Source: Umezawaea sp036375055
GTDB lineage: Bacteria; Actinomycetota; Actinomycetes; Mycobacteriales; Pseudonocardiaceae
Direction: 5' to 3'
NCBI RefSeq assembly: GCF_036375055.1
Contig: NZ_DASUSQ010000094.1
Coordinates: forward strand, 61,214-125,213
DNA: 64,000 nucleotides
In this document: in pieces, positions 44,076 to 53,063 of the stretch
Layout: each line of letters opens with the position of its first letter
Position numbering within the stretch: position 1 is the first letter of the stretch
Notes under the pieces: model-generated
Seen by the model: only the letters and a program-made list of their open reading frames with translations
Databases searched by the model: none
What the model was told of the DNA's origin: nothing
Position numbers and translations under genes: made by a program

Positions 44076-45444
44076 GGTAGGTGTCCTCGGTGGCCGCCTC
44101 CAGGAATCCCGGCCGAGGATCGGGCGTGAAGGTCACCGGGCTCTGGAGGAGGTCCTCCCAGCTGCGGTCCGCGCCCTCCTCGAACCCCTCCCTGGTCCGC
44201 TCGACGGCGTCGGACCAGCGCCGCCGCTCCACCTGCCGCTGGATCAGCCGCCGCTCCTGCTCGGTCCGCTCCACCTCGTCCTCCGGCGCGCCGACCCTCG
44301 GCCTCGGCAGCTCGTCGTCGACCACCGACGCCACCTCGGCCTCGACCCGCGCGAGGGCGGCGCACGCGCCGAACAGGCGTCGGGACATGCCGACGACGAG
44401 GTCGGTGCCGGGCACCCGGCCGGTGAGCATGTCGAGCCGCCGGTCGCGGTGGCCGTCCTCGCGGCGGGCGGTCTCGCGCTCGTCCATGGTGGAGCGGTCC
44501 TCCTCCAGCAGCGTGACCAGGCCGATCCCGCCGCGGCGGGTGCCGCGCTCGGTCACGCCCGCGCCGACCGGCAGCACGCTCCACTCCCGCCTCGGCATGG
44601 CGACCAGGGCCAGGTGGACCAGCATCCGGGACAGGGCGAGGGTGAGCAGCCGATCGTCGTCGGCGGCCGTGGCGGACGCCGGGGCACCGGAGGCCTCCTC
44701 CACGTCCAGCGTCACGAACACGCGGTCGGTCAGGCTGGTGCCGCACAGCACCTTCACGTGCGGTCCGTCCATGAGTCCCGGCCTGCGGAGCTGCTCGGCG
44801 CCCTTCGCCAGCCCCGTCCTGCCGAGCCGCTTGGCCCCCTTCGCCTCGACCAGCCACGGCAGACCGGTCCGGGGGTGGTAGCCGACGAGGTCGGGGAGCC
44901 CCGTCGTGGACGACCAGGCCCACCCGGCGCCGGTCGGCGAGTGCTCCTCGGCGTGCACGGTGGCCCCCAGCCCCATCAGGCCGCGGCACGCCCACTCGGC
45001 CATCGTCATTCCGGCGCGGTAGCCGAACGCCGCCCTGGCCGTGACCTCCGTGCCGTCGGTGTAGACGACGTTCGGCTCCAGCGTGAACCCGGTGCCGCCG
45101 GTGGACGACCGGTGGCGGGTGCGGACGAGGTACGCCGACAGCGGTGACCTCCGCGCGAGGATCTCCGCCCACGCCAGCGACGGCACGGCGGCCAGCCAGG
45201 CGGTCCGGTCCCGGCCCACCGAGGTCGCCGCGTCGATGACGTCGCGCCACGTCGTGCCGACCCGGTACGCGCCGGAGGCGGGCACCACCCCGGCTCTGGG
45301 CCACGGTGTGACGACGCCCGCCACGACAGCGGGTTTGGGGCGCACGTCCGGCGTGAGCGGCGTCGACCGGCGCACGAACACGGGCACGTCGAAGGCGTCC
45401 GAGATGCCGATGAGCGAACTCGTGGCTCCTCGTGGAGGCAGCAT
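44035..45444 (-). CDS. Unknown protein with PD-(D/E)XK nuclease-like motif
   Basis: 469-aa protein I do not recognise. In the middle, LPDLVGY followed 15 residues later by PWLVEAKGAK gives D185...E200-x-K202, the spacing of a PD-(D/E)XK restriction-like nuclease core, and it is preceded by a conserved-looking STTGLPDLVGYHPRTG. The N-terminus (ISDAFDVPVFVRRSTP) and the C-terminal half (coiled, rich in Arg/Glu, with QERRLIQRQVERRRW) give no hint. No signal peptide or membrane segment. The last 11 codons (VDATAVSAVQR) are reiterated downstream as non-coding repeats. It is monocistronic and divergent from a HAD phosphatase. It could be a DNA repair or defence nuclease, or a non-catalytic relative. 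Confidence 0.75.
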   Translation of the reverse strand: MLPPRGATSSLIGISDAFDVPVFVRRSTPLTPDVRPKPAVVAGVVTPWPRAGVVPASGAYRVGTTWRDVIDAATSVGRDRTAWLAAVPSLAWAEILARRSPLSAYLVRTRHRSSTGGTGFTLEPNVVYTDGTEVTARAAFGYRAGMTMAEWACRGLMGLGATVHAEEHSPTGAGWAWSSTTGLPDLVGYHPRTGLPWLVEAKGAKRLGRTGLAKGAEQLRRPGLMDGPHVKVLCGTSLTDRVFVTLDVEEASGAPASATAADDDRLLTLALSRMLVHLALVAMPRREWSVLPVGAGVTERGTRRGGIGLVTLLEEDRSTMDERETARREDGHRDRRLDMLTGRVPGTDLVVGMSRRLFGACAALARVEAEVASVVDDELPRPRVGAPEDEVERTEQERRLIQRQVERRRWSDAVERTREGFEEGADRSWEDLLQSPVTFTPDPRPGFLEAATEDTYLAVDATAVSAVQR

Positions 45445-45567
45445 GTGGTCGAGCGTCCCAGAACCGGGGTGGAGCTGACCAAGGTTGACCGCTCAAGAAC
45501 GGTACCGCCGGGTGATCCCCGTCGGACTCGTGTTTCACCCCGGAGGGGCGGGGGAAACCGCCGTGGC

Positions 45568-46227
45568 ATGACGAACACGCTGCTACTGGACGTCGACGGC
45601 ACGCTGGTGGACACGAACTACCACCACACGGTGGCCTGGCTGCGCGCGTTCCGGTCGGTCGGGCTGACGGTGCCCGCGTGGCGGGTGCACCGGGCCATCG
45701 GCATGGGCGGCGACCGGCTGGTCGAGGCGGTCGCGGGCGAGCACGCCGAGGCCGAGCACGGCGACGCGGTCCGCAAGGCGTGGAAGGACGAGTTCGACGG
45801 TCTCCTGGCCGAGGTCCAGCCGTTGGAGGGCGCGCACCGGCTGATCACGTCGGCGGCGACCGAGCACGGCTTCGCCGTGGTGCTGGCGAGTTCCGGCAAG
45901 CGCGAGCACCTGGAGCACTACCTCGACCTGCTCGACGTTCGCGACGTGATCGCGGGGTTCACCACGTCCGAGGACGCGGAGGACTCCAAGCCCGCTCCCG
46001 ACCTGCTCCAGGCCGCCCTGTCCACAGTGGACTCCGAACGGGCCGTCGTGGTCGGCGACTCGGTGTGGGACTGCGACGCGGCCCGGCGCACAGGGCTCCC
46101 GGTCGTGGGCCTGCTGACCGGCGGGTTCAGCGAGGCCGAGCTGCGGGAGCACGGCGCGTCCTCGGTGTACGTGGGGCTGGACAACCTCCGCTCCGACCTC
46201 GTCGACCTGCCCTTCGCCGCCGTCTAG
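45568..46227 (+). CDS. HAD family hydrolase (phosphoglycolate phosphatase-like)
   Basis: Haloacid dehalogenase-type phosphatase, 219 aa. Motif I LLLDVDGTLVDT at the N-terminus, motif II VVLASSGK, motif III lysine in EDSKPAPDLL, and motif IV VVVGDSVWDCDAA. A cap domain lies between residues 20 and 85. Sugar-phosphate or phosphoglycolate substrates are typical. ATG 45568 is immediately before motif I. Followed 10 bp later by an F420 oxidoreductase, so probably one operon. Confidence 0.93.
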   Translation: MTNTLLLDVDGTLVDTNYHHTVAWLRAFRSVGLTVPAWRVHRAIGMGGDRLVEAVAGEHAEAEHGDAVRKAWKDEFDGLLAEVQPLEGAHRLITSAATEHGFAVVLASSGKREHLEHYLDLLDVRDVIAGFTTSEDAEDSKPAPDLLQAALSTVDSERAVVVGDSVWDCDAARRTGLPVVGLLTGGFSEAELREHGASSVYVGLDNLRSDLVDLPFAAV

Positions 46228-46237
46228 GAGGACCACC

Positions 46238-47206
46238 ATGCGCATCGGCTACACCCTGATGACCGAGCAGGCCGGGCCGAGGGCCCTCGTCGAGCACGCC
46301 GCGAGCGCCGAACGCGCCGGCTTCGACTTCGAGGTCATGAGCGACCACTACTTCCCCTGGCTCGACGAGCAGGGGCACGCGCCCTACGCGTGGAGCGTGC
46401 TGGGGGCGGTGAGCGTCGCGACCGAGCGGATCGACCTGATGACCTACGTGACGTGCCCGACCATGCGCTACCACCCGGCGGTCGTGGCGCAGAAGGCCGC
46501 GACGGTGCAGGAGCTGAGCGGCGGCCGGTTCACCCTGGGCCTCGGCTCGGGCGAGAACCTCAACGAGCACGTGATCGGCCGGGGCTGGCCGCCGGTGAAC
46601 GTGCGGCACGAGATGCTGACCGAGGCGATCGAGATCATCTCCCAGCTGTTCGACGGCGGGTACGTCGACTACGTGGGGCAGCACTTCCGGGTCGACTCGG
46701 CGAAGCTGTGGGACCTGCCCTCCACCAGGGTGCCGCTCGCGGTCGCGGTGTCGGGCAAGCAGTCCGTGCAGGCGTTCGCCCCCGTGGCGGACACGATGGT
46801 CGCGGTGGAACCGGACGCGGACCTGTGCCGCCAGTGGGACGTGTTCAAGGGCGACGGCGGGCCCACGCGCAAGGTGGGTCAGCTCCCGGTGAGCTGGGGG
46901 CCGGACCGCGACGAGGCCGTGGCGCGGGCGCACGAGCAGTTCCGCTGGTTCGCGGGTGGCTGGAAGGTCAACGCGGAGATCCCCGGCACGGCCGGGTTCG
47001 CGGCGGCGAGCCAGTACGTGACGCCGGAGGACGTGGCGGACAACATCCCGTGCGGGCCGGACGTCGAGCCGATCGCCGCCGCGGTCGCGAAGTTCCGCGA
47101 CGCGGGCTTCACCGACCTCGCGCTGGTGCAGGTCGGCGGCGACCACCAGGAGGACTTCCTGGACTTCGCGAAGGGCGAGCTGCTGCCCGCGCTGCGCGCG
47201 GTCTGA
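46238..47206 (+). CDS. F420-dependent LLM class oxidoreductase (FGD-like)
   Basis: Luciferase-like TIM-barrel flavin/F420 enzyme, 322 aa. It begins MRIGYTLMTEQAGPRALVEHA and contains FEVMSDHYFPW, GGRFTLGLGSGENLNEHVIG and a long C-terminal FLDFAKGELLPAL. This layout is that of the FGD-like subfamily close to glucose-6-phosphate dehydrogenase (F420). Substrate is unknown; GGAG upstream of ATG. The preceding HAD phosphatase may act on the same sugar phosphate, but this is speculation. Confidence 0.92.
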   Translation: MRIGYTLMTEQAGPRALVEHAASAERAGFDFEVMSDHYFPWLDEQGHAPYAWSVLGAVSVATERIDLMTYVTCPTMRYHPAVVAQKAATVQELSGGRFTLGLGSGENLNEHVIGRGWPPVNVRHEMLTEAIEIISQLFDGGYVDYVGQHFRVDSAKLWDLPSTRVPLAVAVSGKQSVQAFAPVADTMVAVEPDADLCRQWDVFKGDGGPTRKVGQLPVSWGPDRDEAVARAHEQFRWFAGGWKVNAEIPGTAGFAAASQYVTPEDVADNIPCGPDVEPIAAAVAKFRDAGFTDLALVQVGGDHQEDFLDFAKGELLPALRAV

Positions 47207-47213
47207 CCCGCTG

Positions 47214-47258
47214 GCGCGGTGGCCGCGTGACCCCCGGCGGGGATCGCGGTCACCGCGC
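47214..47258. terminator. Convergent terminator hairpin
   Basis: GCGCGGTGGCCGCG and CGCGGTCACCGCGC pair at 13 of 14 positions between the ends of the F420 oxidoreductase and the Ser/Thr kinase. Confidence 0.7.
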
Positions 47259-48478
47259 TAGGACTGCGGTGCCACGGCGTCCGACCGGGGCGGCGGGCAC
47301 GGCGGCGGGCTGCCGTTGGGCAGCGGCGGTGGCGGCTCCACGCCCTCGGGCAGCGGCGGGCAGCCGGGTGGTGGCTGGCGGCGCGAACCCGGCGGGGGCT
47401 TCACCACGGTGACCGTCTCGGTGGACTGCTTCGCGCCGCCCGAACCGCCCGATCCCGGCAGGTCGCCCGGATCCTCGTCCTTGGTGGTGGTCGCGAGCGC
47501 CACCGCGACGGCGATCAGCGCCGCGGCGACCGCGCCCGCGAGCACGACGCCGACCCTGGCGGGTGCCCGCTTGGTGATCGGTGTGCTGCTCGTCGGCTCG
47601 TCGTCGAAGGCCGCTTTGATGTCCGTCAGCGGCGGCACGCCGACGCTGGCCGCCTGCGCGGCGCGCAGCAGCTCCGCGCACTGGGCGGCGCGCGGGCGGC
47701 GGCTCGGGTCGGAGTGGGTCATGGACACCAGGACCTCGGTCCACGGCTCCGGCAGTCCCGCCGGGACGCGCGCGGGCCGGGACAGCCTGGCCAGTGCGGC
47801 CTCCGTGTCGCCGCCGGGGTACTCGGCCTGGCCGGTGAGGCACTCCAGCAGCACGAGGCCGAGCGCGTAGATGTCCGTCGGGGGCGCGACCTCCCGGCCG
47901 CGCAGCTGCTCCGGCGCGAGGTACCCGGCGGTGCCGACGAGCAGCCCGGAACGGGTCACGCGGGTGGCGTGGGCCTGCAGCGCAAGGCCGAAGTCGGCGA
48001 GGTAGGCCTGCCGCCCGGTGTCGTCCAGCAGGATGTTCGACGGCTTGATGTCGCGGTGCACGATCCCCCACGCGTGGACGAAGTCCAGCGTGTCCGCGAC
48101 CTGCGCGCCGATGCGCGCGACCAGCGACGGCGGGAGCGGGTGGCGCATCCGCTGGCGCAGCGTGCCGCCGTCGACCACCTGCATCACGTAGTACGGCCGC
48201 CCGCGGTGGGAGCCGGTGTCGAACACCGTGACGACGCCGGGGGTGTGCAGCGCGGCGAGCATCTGCGCCTCGCGGTCGAGCCGGATCTGGTCCTCCGGCG
48301 TGGCACCGCTGAGGAAGAGCTTGATGGCGACCGAGCGGTCGAGGCGGACGTCCCTGGCGCGGTACACCTCGGCCATGCCGCCGGTGCCCAGCAGACCGCC
48401 CAGTTCATAACGGCCGCCGATGACCTTGCCACTCTGATCGCCGTCCCAGACGGCGGTCGCTTCACTGCGGCTGGTCAT
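47258..48478 (-). CDS. Transmembrane Ser/Thr protein kinase (PknB-type)
   Basis: 406-aa receptor-like kinase. Catalytic domain at about 22-280: GGLLGTGGMAEVYRARD (ATP loop), VAIKLF (lysine), VHRDIKPSNILL (catalytic loop), ADFGLAL and GTAGYLAPEQ. A single membrane helix at about 310-332 (VGVVLAGAVAAALIAVAVAL) leads to a short extracellular tail rich in Pro/Gly/Ser with no PASTA repeats. The tail may sense the cell wall or simply be disordered. Upstream are an inverted repeat and a 20-bp palindrome, potential operators. Confidence 0.94.
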   Translation of the reverse strand: MTSRSEATAVWDGDQSGKVIGGRYELGGLLGTGGMAEVYRARDVRLDRSVAIKLFLSGATPEDQIRLDREAQMLAALHTPGVVTVFDTGSHRGRPYYVMQVVDGGTLRQRMRHPLPPSLVARIGAQVADTLDFVHAWGIVHRDIKPSNILLDDTGRQAYLADFGLALQAHATRVTRSGLLVGTAGYLAPEQLRGREVAPPTDIYALGLVLLECLTGQAEYPGGDTEAALARLSRPARVPAGLPEPWTEVLVSMTHSDPSRRPRAAQCAELLRAAQAASVGVPPLTDIKAAFDDEPTSSTPITKRAPARVGVVLAGAVAAALIAVAVALATTTKDEDPGDLPGSGGSGGAKQSTETVTVVKPPPGSRRQPPPGCPPLPEGVEPPPPLPNGSPPPCPPPRSDAVAPQS

Positions 48479-48508
48479 CCCCGGCCGGCCCTCCCGCTTT
48501 GCCCGTCA

Positions 48509-48551
48509 CACACGAGCAACCTACCCGCCACAGGGCGAAGTTGCCCGTGTG
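48509..48551. promoter_or_regulatory. Inverted repeat upstream of the Ser/Thr kinase gene
   Basis: CACACGAGCAAC and GTTGCCCGTGTG match at 11 of 12 paired positions around a 19-bp spacer, 31 bp upstream of the kinase start. Operator or hairpin. Confidence 0.4.
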
Positions 48552-48602
48552 GGGTCGAATCAGCGATCTTCGTCGCACGCGTCCCCACGCACCCCTCAGC
48601 GC

Positions 48603-48622
48603 GCAGATGCACGTGCATCTGC
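48603..48622. promoter_or_regulatory. Perfect 20-bp palindrome
   Basis: GCAGATGCACGTGCATCTGC is fully self-complementary with no loop. It lies between the PucR stop (48651) and the kinase start (48478), both minus strand. The absence of a loop favours a protein-binding site over a terminator. Confidence 0.55.
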
Positions 48623-48650
48623 ATGGAGGTCGTTCGTCGGCCCCCCGGTG

Positions 48651-49991
48651 TTACTCGCCGAGGGCCAGCCACAGCTCGGCGCGCACCCCCGGCGCGTCGA
48701 GGGACCTCCCGAGCAGGGATTCCGCTCGGCGAACCCGGTTCCGGAGGGTGTGCCGGTGGATGCCGAGCCGGGTCGCGGCGGGGTCCCACTGGCCGTGGTG
48801 GGCCAGCCAGACGCGCAGCGACTCGCGCAGCTCCGCGGAGAGCGGGCGCAGCAGCGAGTCCGCGAACGCCCTGCCCGCGCCCTCGGGCAGCAGGGCCATC
48901 AGCCCCGCGCCCGCGAGGTCCGCGAACCGCACCACGGGCGCGGACGGCCGCGCCGCCGCCAGCGCGTCCAGCGCCTGCCGGTAGCCCTCCGCCACGTCGG
49001 ACACCTCGACCGGCAGGGAGATCCCGACCGACGCACCCGGCACGGCGGGCACCTCCTCCGCCACCACGACCACGCGACCGTCGACCTCGGCGGCGAACCC
49101 CGGCACGTCCTGCACGGCCACGCCGTCCAGCGCCGCCACGTGCAGCGGGCCGGCGGGCAGGTCGGGCACCAGGTCGCCGCGGCCTGCCAGCAGCAGGTGG
49201 AACTCCGCGGTCCGCGACCGCCGCCGCGCGGTGTCGGACTGGGCCAGCGCCAACGTGAGCAGGGACGCGGCCGTCGTCACGATGCCGCGGTCGGCCGGGT
49301 CCCACGGCCTGTCCCGGCCCACGGCGAGGAACCCCCGGCCGCGTCCGCCGAGCACCTGCATGACGACGTGCTCGCCGCCGGTCTCGAACGCCGAGCTGGC
49401 CAGTCCGCCGGACGTCCTGAGCCGCGCCAGCTCCGGCTCCAGGTCCGGCAGCGGGCGGAGGCCGAACGCGTGCACGGGCCGCCCGGCCGGGTCGAGCAGC
49501 ACGACCCGCGCGTCCACCCACTGCCCCAGCCGCCGCACCACGGCCGCGACGCCGTCCCGGCCGACCGCGGCGCGGGTGAGCGCCCGCTGGGCCTCCCCGG
49601 CACGAGTGAGCGCGGCGTACTCGTCGGCGGCCACGGCCCGCGACACCGCCTTGCTCAGCGCGATGAACGGGGTCTCGCGCGGCACCTCCAGCAGCGGCAG
49701 GCCCGCGCGGGCGGCGGCGGCCACCAGACCCGGCGGCACGACCGCGTGGCTCAGGCCGGTGCCGAACCCGAGCCCCACCACGCCGACGGCCGCGAGCCGG
49801 TCGACGTACGCGCGGAAACCCCGCCGCACGGCCAGACCGGTGGTCAGCAGCAGCTCGCCGCCCCCGAGGAACGGCGTCGGGTCGACCAGCTCGGTGCCGT
49901 GCACCCAGGACACGGCGCGGTCCAGCCCCTGCGCGCCCGCGAGAACCGGCAGGCGCAGGTCGTCGACCAGGGAGCGCAACGTCGGCGGCAC
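48651..49991 (-). CDS. PucR family transcriptional regulator
   Basis: 446-aa regulator. The N-terminal PucR domain (about 1-120; TLRSLVDDLRLPVLAGAQGLDRAVSW) is followed by a GAF-like middle and the C-terminal PucR-type HTH (SLRVWLAHHGQWDPAATRLGIHRHTLRNRVRRAESLL). Proteins of this type activate amine, purine or GABA catabolism genes. It is divergent from gabT-gabD with 81 bp between starts, matching GabR-like control of GABA use. The start GTG 49991 sits at the beginning of the PucR domain. Confidence 0.92.
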   Translation of the reverse strand: MPPTLRSLVDDLRLPVLAGAQGLDRAVSWVHGTELVDPTPFLGGGELLLTTGLAVRRGFRAYVDRLAAVGVVGLGFGTGLSHAVVPPGLVAAAARAGLPLLEVPRETPFIALSKAVSRAVAADEYAALTRAGEAQRALTRAAVGRDGVAAVVRRLGQWVDARVVLLDPAGRPVHAFGLRPLPDLEPELARLRTSGGLASSAFETGGEHVVMQVLGGRGRGFLAVGRDRPWDPADRGIVTTAASLLTLALAQSDTARRRSRTAEFHLLLAGRGDLVPDLPAGPLHVAALDGVAVQDVPGFAAEVDGRVVVVAEEVPAVPGASVGISLPVEVSDVAEGYRQALDALAAARPSAPVVRFADLAGAGLMALLPEGAGRAFADSLLRPLSAELRESLRVWLAHHGQWDPAATRLGIHRHTLRNRVRRAESLLGRSLDAPGVRAELWLALGE

Positions 49992-50072
49992 ACTCCAGTT
50001 TGTACAGCAGGGACGCCGGAACGCGCCAGATCCGACACTGCGCCCCCGCTCGCGCGCCACCATGCTGGAGCC

Positions 50073-51404
50073 ATGACGCGACTGCGCACCGCACTGCCCG
50101 GACCCCGGTCACTGGAACTGGCCTCGCGCCGCACGAGCGCGGTGGCCCAGGGGGTCGGGTCGACCCTCCCCCTCTACATCGAGTCGGCCGAGGACGGGCT
50201 GCTGGTCGACGTCGACGGCAACCGGCTCATCGACCTCGGCTCGGGCATCGCCGTGACGAGCGTGGGCAACCCGGCGCCCGCGGTCGCGGAGGCCGTGCAC
50301 GCGCAGATCGACAGGTTCAGCCACACCTGCTTCATGATCACGCCGTACGAGGGCTACGTCGAGGTCTGCGAGGCGCTCAACGAACTGGTGCCCGGCGACC
50401 ACGAGAAGCGGTCGGCGCTGTTCAACTCCGGCGCGGAGGCGGTGGAGAACGCGGTCAAGATCGCCCGGCACGCCACCGGGCGGACGGCCGTCGTCGTGTT
50501 CGAGCACGCCTACCACGGCCGCACGAACCTCACGATGGCGCTGACGTCGAAGAACATGCCGTACAAGCACGGTTTCGGGCCGTTCGCGCCCGAGGTCCAC
50601 CGGGTGCCGATGTCGTACCCGTACCGCGACGGCGGCCTGAGCGGTGCCGAGGCCGCCGCCCGCGCGATCGACCTGGTCGAGAAGCAGGTCGGCGCGACCA
50701 ACGTGGCGTGCGTGCTCGTCGAGCCGATCCAGGGCGAGGGCGGCTTCGTCGTGCCCGCGCCCGGTTTCCTGGGCGCTCTGTCCGCGTGGTGCACCGCGAC
50801 GGGCGCGCTGCTGGTCGCCGACGAGATCCAGACCGGCTTCTGCCGCACGGGTTCCTGGTTCGCGAGCGACCACGAGGGCCTCGTGCCGGACCTGGTCACC
50901 ACCGCCAAGGGCATCGCGGGCGGCCTGCCGCTGGCCGCCGTCACGGGCCGCGCCGACCTGATGGACTCCGTGCACGTCGGCGGGCTGGGCGGCACGTACG
51001 GCGGCAACCCCGTCGCGTGCGCCGCCGCCCTGGGCGCGATCCGCACCATGCGCGACCTCGACCTGTCCGCCGCCGCGCGCCGGATCGAGGGGGCGGTGCT
51101 GCCCAGGTTGAGGGCGTTGGCGGAGAAGACCGGATCCTCCGCGGCCTCCGCGGGGAGCACCTCGACCGGTCTGATCGGCGACGTCCGAGGCCGGGGCGCG
51201 ATGCTGGCGATCGAGTTCGCCGAGCCCACGCCGGAGATCGCGGGCCGGGTCGCGAAGGCCTGCCACGCCGCGGGCGTGGTCGTGCTGACGTGCGGCACCT
51301 ACGGCAACGTCGTCCGCCTGCTGCCGCCGCTGGTCATCCCGGACGACCTGCTGGCCGAAGGCGTGGACGTGCTCGAAGAGGCCGTCCTGGGGGTGATCGC
51401 GTGA
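50073..51404 (+). CDS. gabT: 4-aminobutyrate aminotransferase
   Basis: Class III PLP-dependent aminotransferase, 443 aa, converting GABA (or 5-aminovalerate) and 2-oxoglutarate to succinate semialdehyde and glutamate. Motifs: NSGAEAVENAVKIAR, AYHGRTNLTMALT, EPIQGEGGF, VADEIQTGFCRTG and the PLP lysine in TTAKGIAGG (K279). ATG start; its stop overlaps the gabD start (GTGA). A PucR regulator is divergent. Confidence 0.94.
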   Translation: MTRLRTALPGPRSLELASRRTSAVAQGVGSTLPLYIESAEDGLLVDVDGNRLIDLGSGIAVTSVGNPAPAVAEAVHAQIDRFSHTCFMITPYEGYVEVCEALNELVPGDHEKRSALFNSGAEAVENAVKIARHATGRTAVVVFEHAYHGRTNLTMALTSKNMPYKHGFGPFAPEVHRVPMSYPYRDGGLSGAEAAARAIDLVEKQVGATNVACVLVEPIQGEGGFVVPAPGFLGALSAWCTATGALLVADEIQTGFCRTGSWFASDHEGLVPDLVTTAKGIAGGLPLAAVTGRADLMDSVHVGGLGGTYGGNPVACAAALGAIRTMRDLDLSAAARRIEGAVLPRLRALAEKTGSSAASAGSTSTGLIGDVRGRGAMLAIEFAEPTPEIAGRVAKACHAAGVVVLTCGTYGNVVRLLPPLVIPDDLLAEGVDVLEEAVLGVIA

Positions 51405-52828
51405 GCACGCCGTACTGGGTCGCGGGCTCCGCGACGACGAGCGGGACCGAACTGGCCGTGCACAGCCCCTTCGACGGCGCGCTGGTCGGCACGACCTCGC
51501 AGGCGACGGCGGACGACGTCGAGCGCGCGGTGGCCGCGGCCGAGGCGGTCGCACCGGACCTGGCCGTGCTGCCCGCGCACGCCCGCGCCGCCGCGCTCGA
51601 CCACGTGTCCCGGCGGCTGCTGGAGCGCGCGGACGAGGTCGCGGCGCTGATCACCGCCGAGGCGGGCAAGCCGGTCAAGTGGGCGCGCGTGGAGGTCACC
51701 AGGGCGGCCTCGACGTTCCGCTGGGCGGCCGAGGAGGCCCGCCGCTTCTCCGGCGAGCTCCAGCGGCTCGACACCGACCCGACCGCGAGCGGTCGGATGG
51801 CGCTCGTGCGGCGGGTGCCGCGCGGCCCCGTGCTGGGCATCGCGCCGTTCAACTTCCCGCTGAACCTGGTGGCGCACAAGGTCGCCCCGGCCATCGCGGT
51901 CGGCGCGCCGATCATCCTCAAGCCCGCGCCCGCGACCCCGCTGACCGCGCTGCTGCTGGGCGAGCTGCTGGCCGAGACCGACCTGCCCCCCGGCGCGTGG
52001 TCGGTGCTGCCGGTGCCGAACGAGGTCGCCGCCGAACTGGTGACCGACCCGCGCCTGCCGGTGGTCACGTTCACCGGCTCGGGCCCGGTCGGCCACGGCA
52101 TCCTGGACCGCGTGCCGCGCAAGCACGTGGTGCTGGAGCTGGGCGGCAACGCCGCGGCCATCGTCTGTCCTGATTGGACGGACATCGACTGGGCGGCGCA
52201 GCGGATCGCCACGTTCGCGATGTACCAGGCGGGCCAGTCGTGCATCTCCGTGCAGCGGGTGTACGTGCACCGCTCGGTCTACGAGGAGGTCGCCGCGGCC
52301 GTGGTGGCGCACGTGCGCGAGCTCGGCACCGGCGACCCCGCCCTGCCCGGCACCGACGTGGGCCCGCTGATCACCCTGCCCGCCGCCGAACGCGTGCAGG
52401 AGTGGGTGTCCGACGCGGTCGCCGCGGGCGCGACCCTGCTGACCGGTGGCGACCGGGACGGCTCGACCGTCGCGCCCACCGTGCTGGCGGGGGCGCCGGA
52501 GGAGTCGAAGGTCGTCGCCGAGGAGGTCTTCGGCCCGGTCGTCGCGCTCCAGGTGGTCGACAGCGTCGAGGAGGCGTTCGACAAGGTCAACGCCTCGCGC
52601 TTCGGCCTCCAGGCGGGCGTCTTCACCCACGACGTGCGGATCGCGTTCCAGGCGTCGGCGAGGCTCGCGGTCGGTGGCGTGATCGTCGGCGACGTGCCGA
52701 GCTTCCGCCCGGACCAGATGCCCTACGGCGGCGTGAAGGAGTCCGGGACCGGCCGCGAGGGCGTCAGGTCGACGATGGACGACCTGACCGAGCCGCGCGT
52801 GCTGGTGCTGACGGGGCTGACCATCTGA
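51401..52828 (+). CDS. gabD: Succinate-semialdehyde dehydrogenase / aldehyde dehydrogenase
   Basis: NAD(P)-dependent aldehyde dehydrogenase, 475 aa, oxidising the product of GabT to succinate. The general base is in LELGGN (E246) and the catalytic cysteine in GQSCIS (C281). The cofactor region is PFNFPLNLVAHKVAPA, and VPSFRPDQMPYGGVKESG near the end is typical of this branch. GTG at 51401 is coupled to gabT. The name rests on context; the substrate could be another semialdehyde. Confidence 0.9.
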   Translation: MSTPYWVAGSATTSGTELAVHSPFDGALVGTTSQATADDVERAVAAAEAVAPDLAVLPAHARAAALDHVSRRLLERADEVAALITAEAGKPVKWARVEVTRAASTFRWAAEEARRFSGELQRLDTDPTASGRMALVRRVPRGPVLGIAPFNFPLNLVAHKVAPAIAVGAPIILKPAPATPLTALLLGELLAETDLPPGAWSVLPVPNEVAAELVTDPRLPVVTFTGSGPVGHGILDRVPRKHVVLELGGNAAAIVCPDWTDIDWAAQRIATFAMYQAGQSCISVQRVYVHRSVYEEVAAAVVAHVRELGTGDPALPGTDVGPLITLPAAERVQEWVSDAVAAGATLLTGGDRDGSTVAPTVLAGAPEESKVVAEEVFGPVVALQVVDSVEEAFDKVNASRFGLQAGVFTHDVRIAFQASARLAVGGVIVGDVPSFRPDQMPYGGVKESGTGREGVRSTMDDLTEPRVLVLTGLTI

Positions 52829-53063
52829 CCGCGCGGGCGAGCTGGCGCCCGGAACGGCGGTGGTCCAGACCAAGTGTCACCGCCACGTCCACTCCCGACA
52901 ACAGATACCTCCAGGTAGCACACACCTTGTGAGGAACCCTCAAACCTCCGAGGCGTTCCCAGTTTTACGAATCTGGTGTGCTCCACAGGCTTGTCTCCCC
53001 GATCTTGACGGCTCGCCGGATCCGTGTGCATCCTGCATGGCCGCCACGACGAGAGGAGCCGCC

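Noticed and set aside
45005..45614. Minus-strand ORF spanning the HAD promoter region
   Set aside because: Out-of-frame shadow of the PD-(D/E)XK gene with Arg/Ser-rich sequence.
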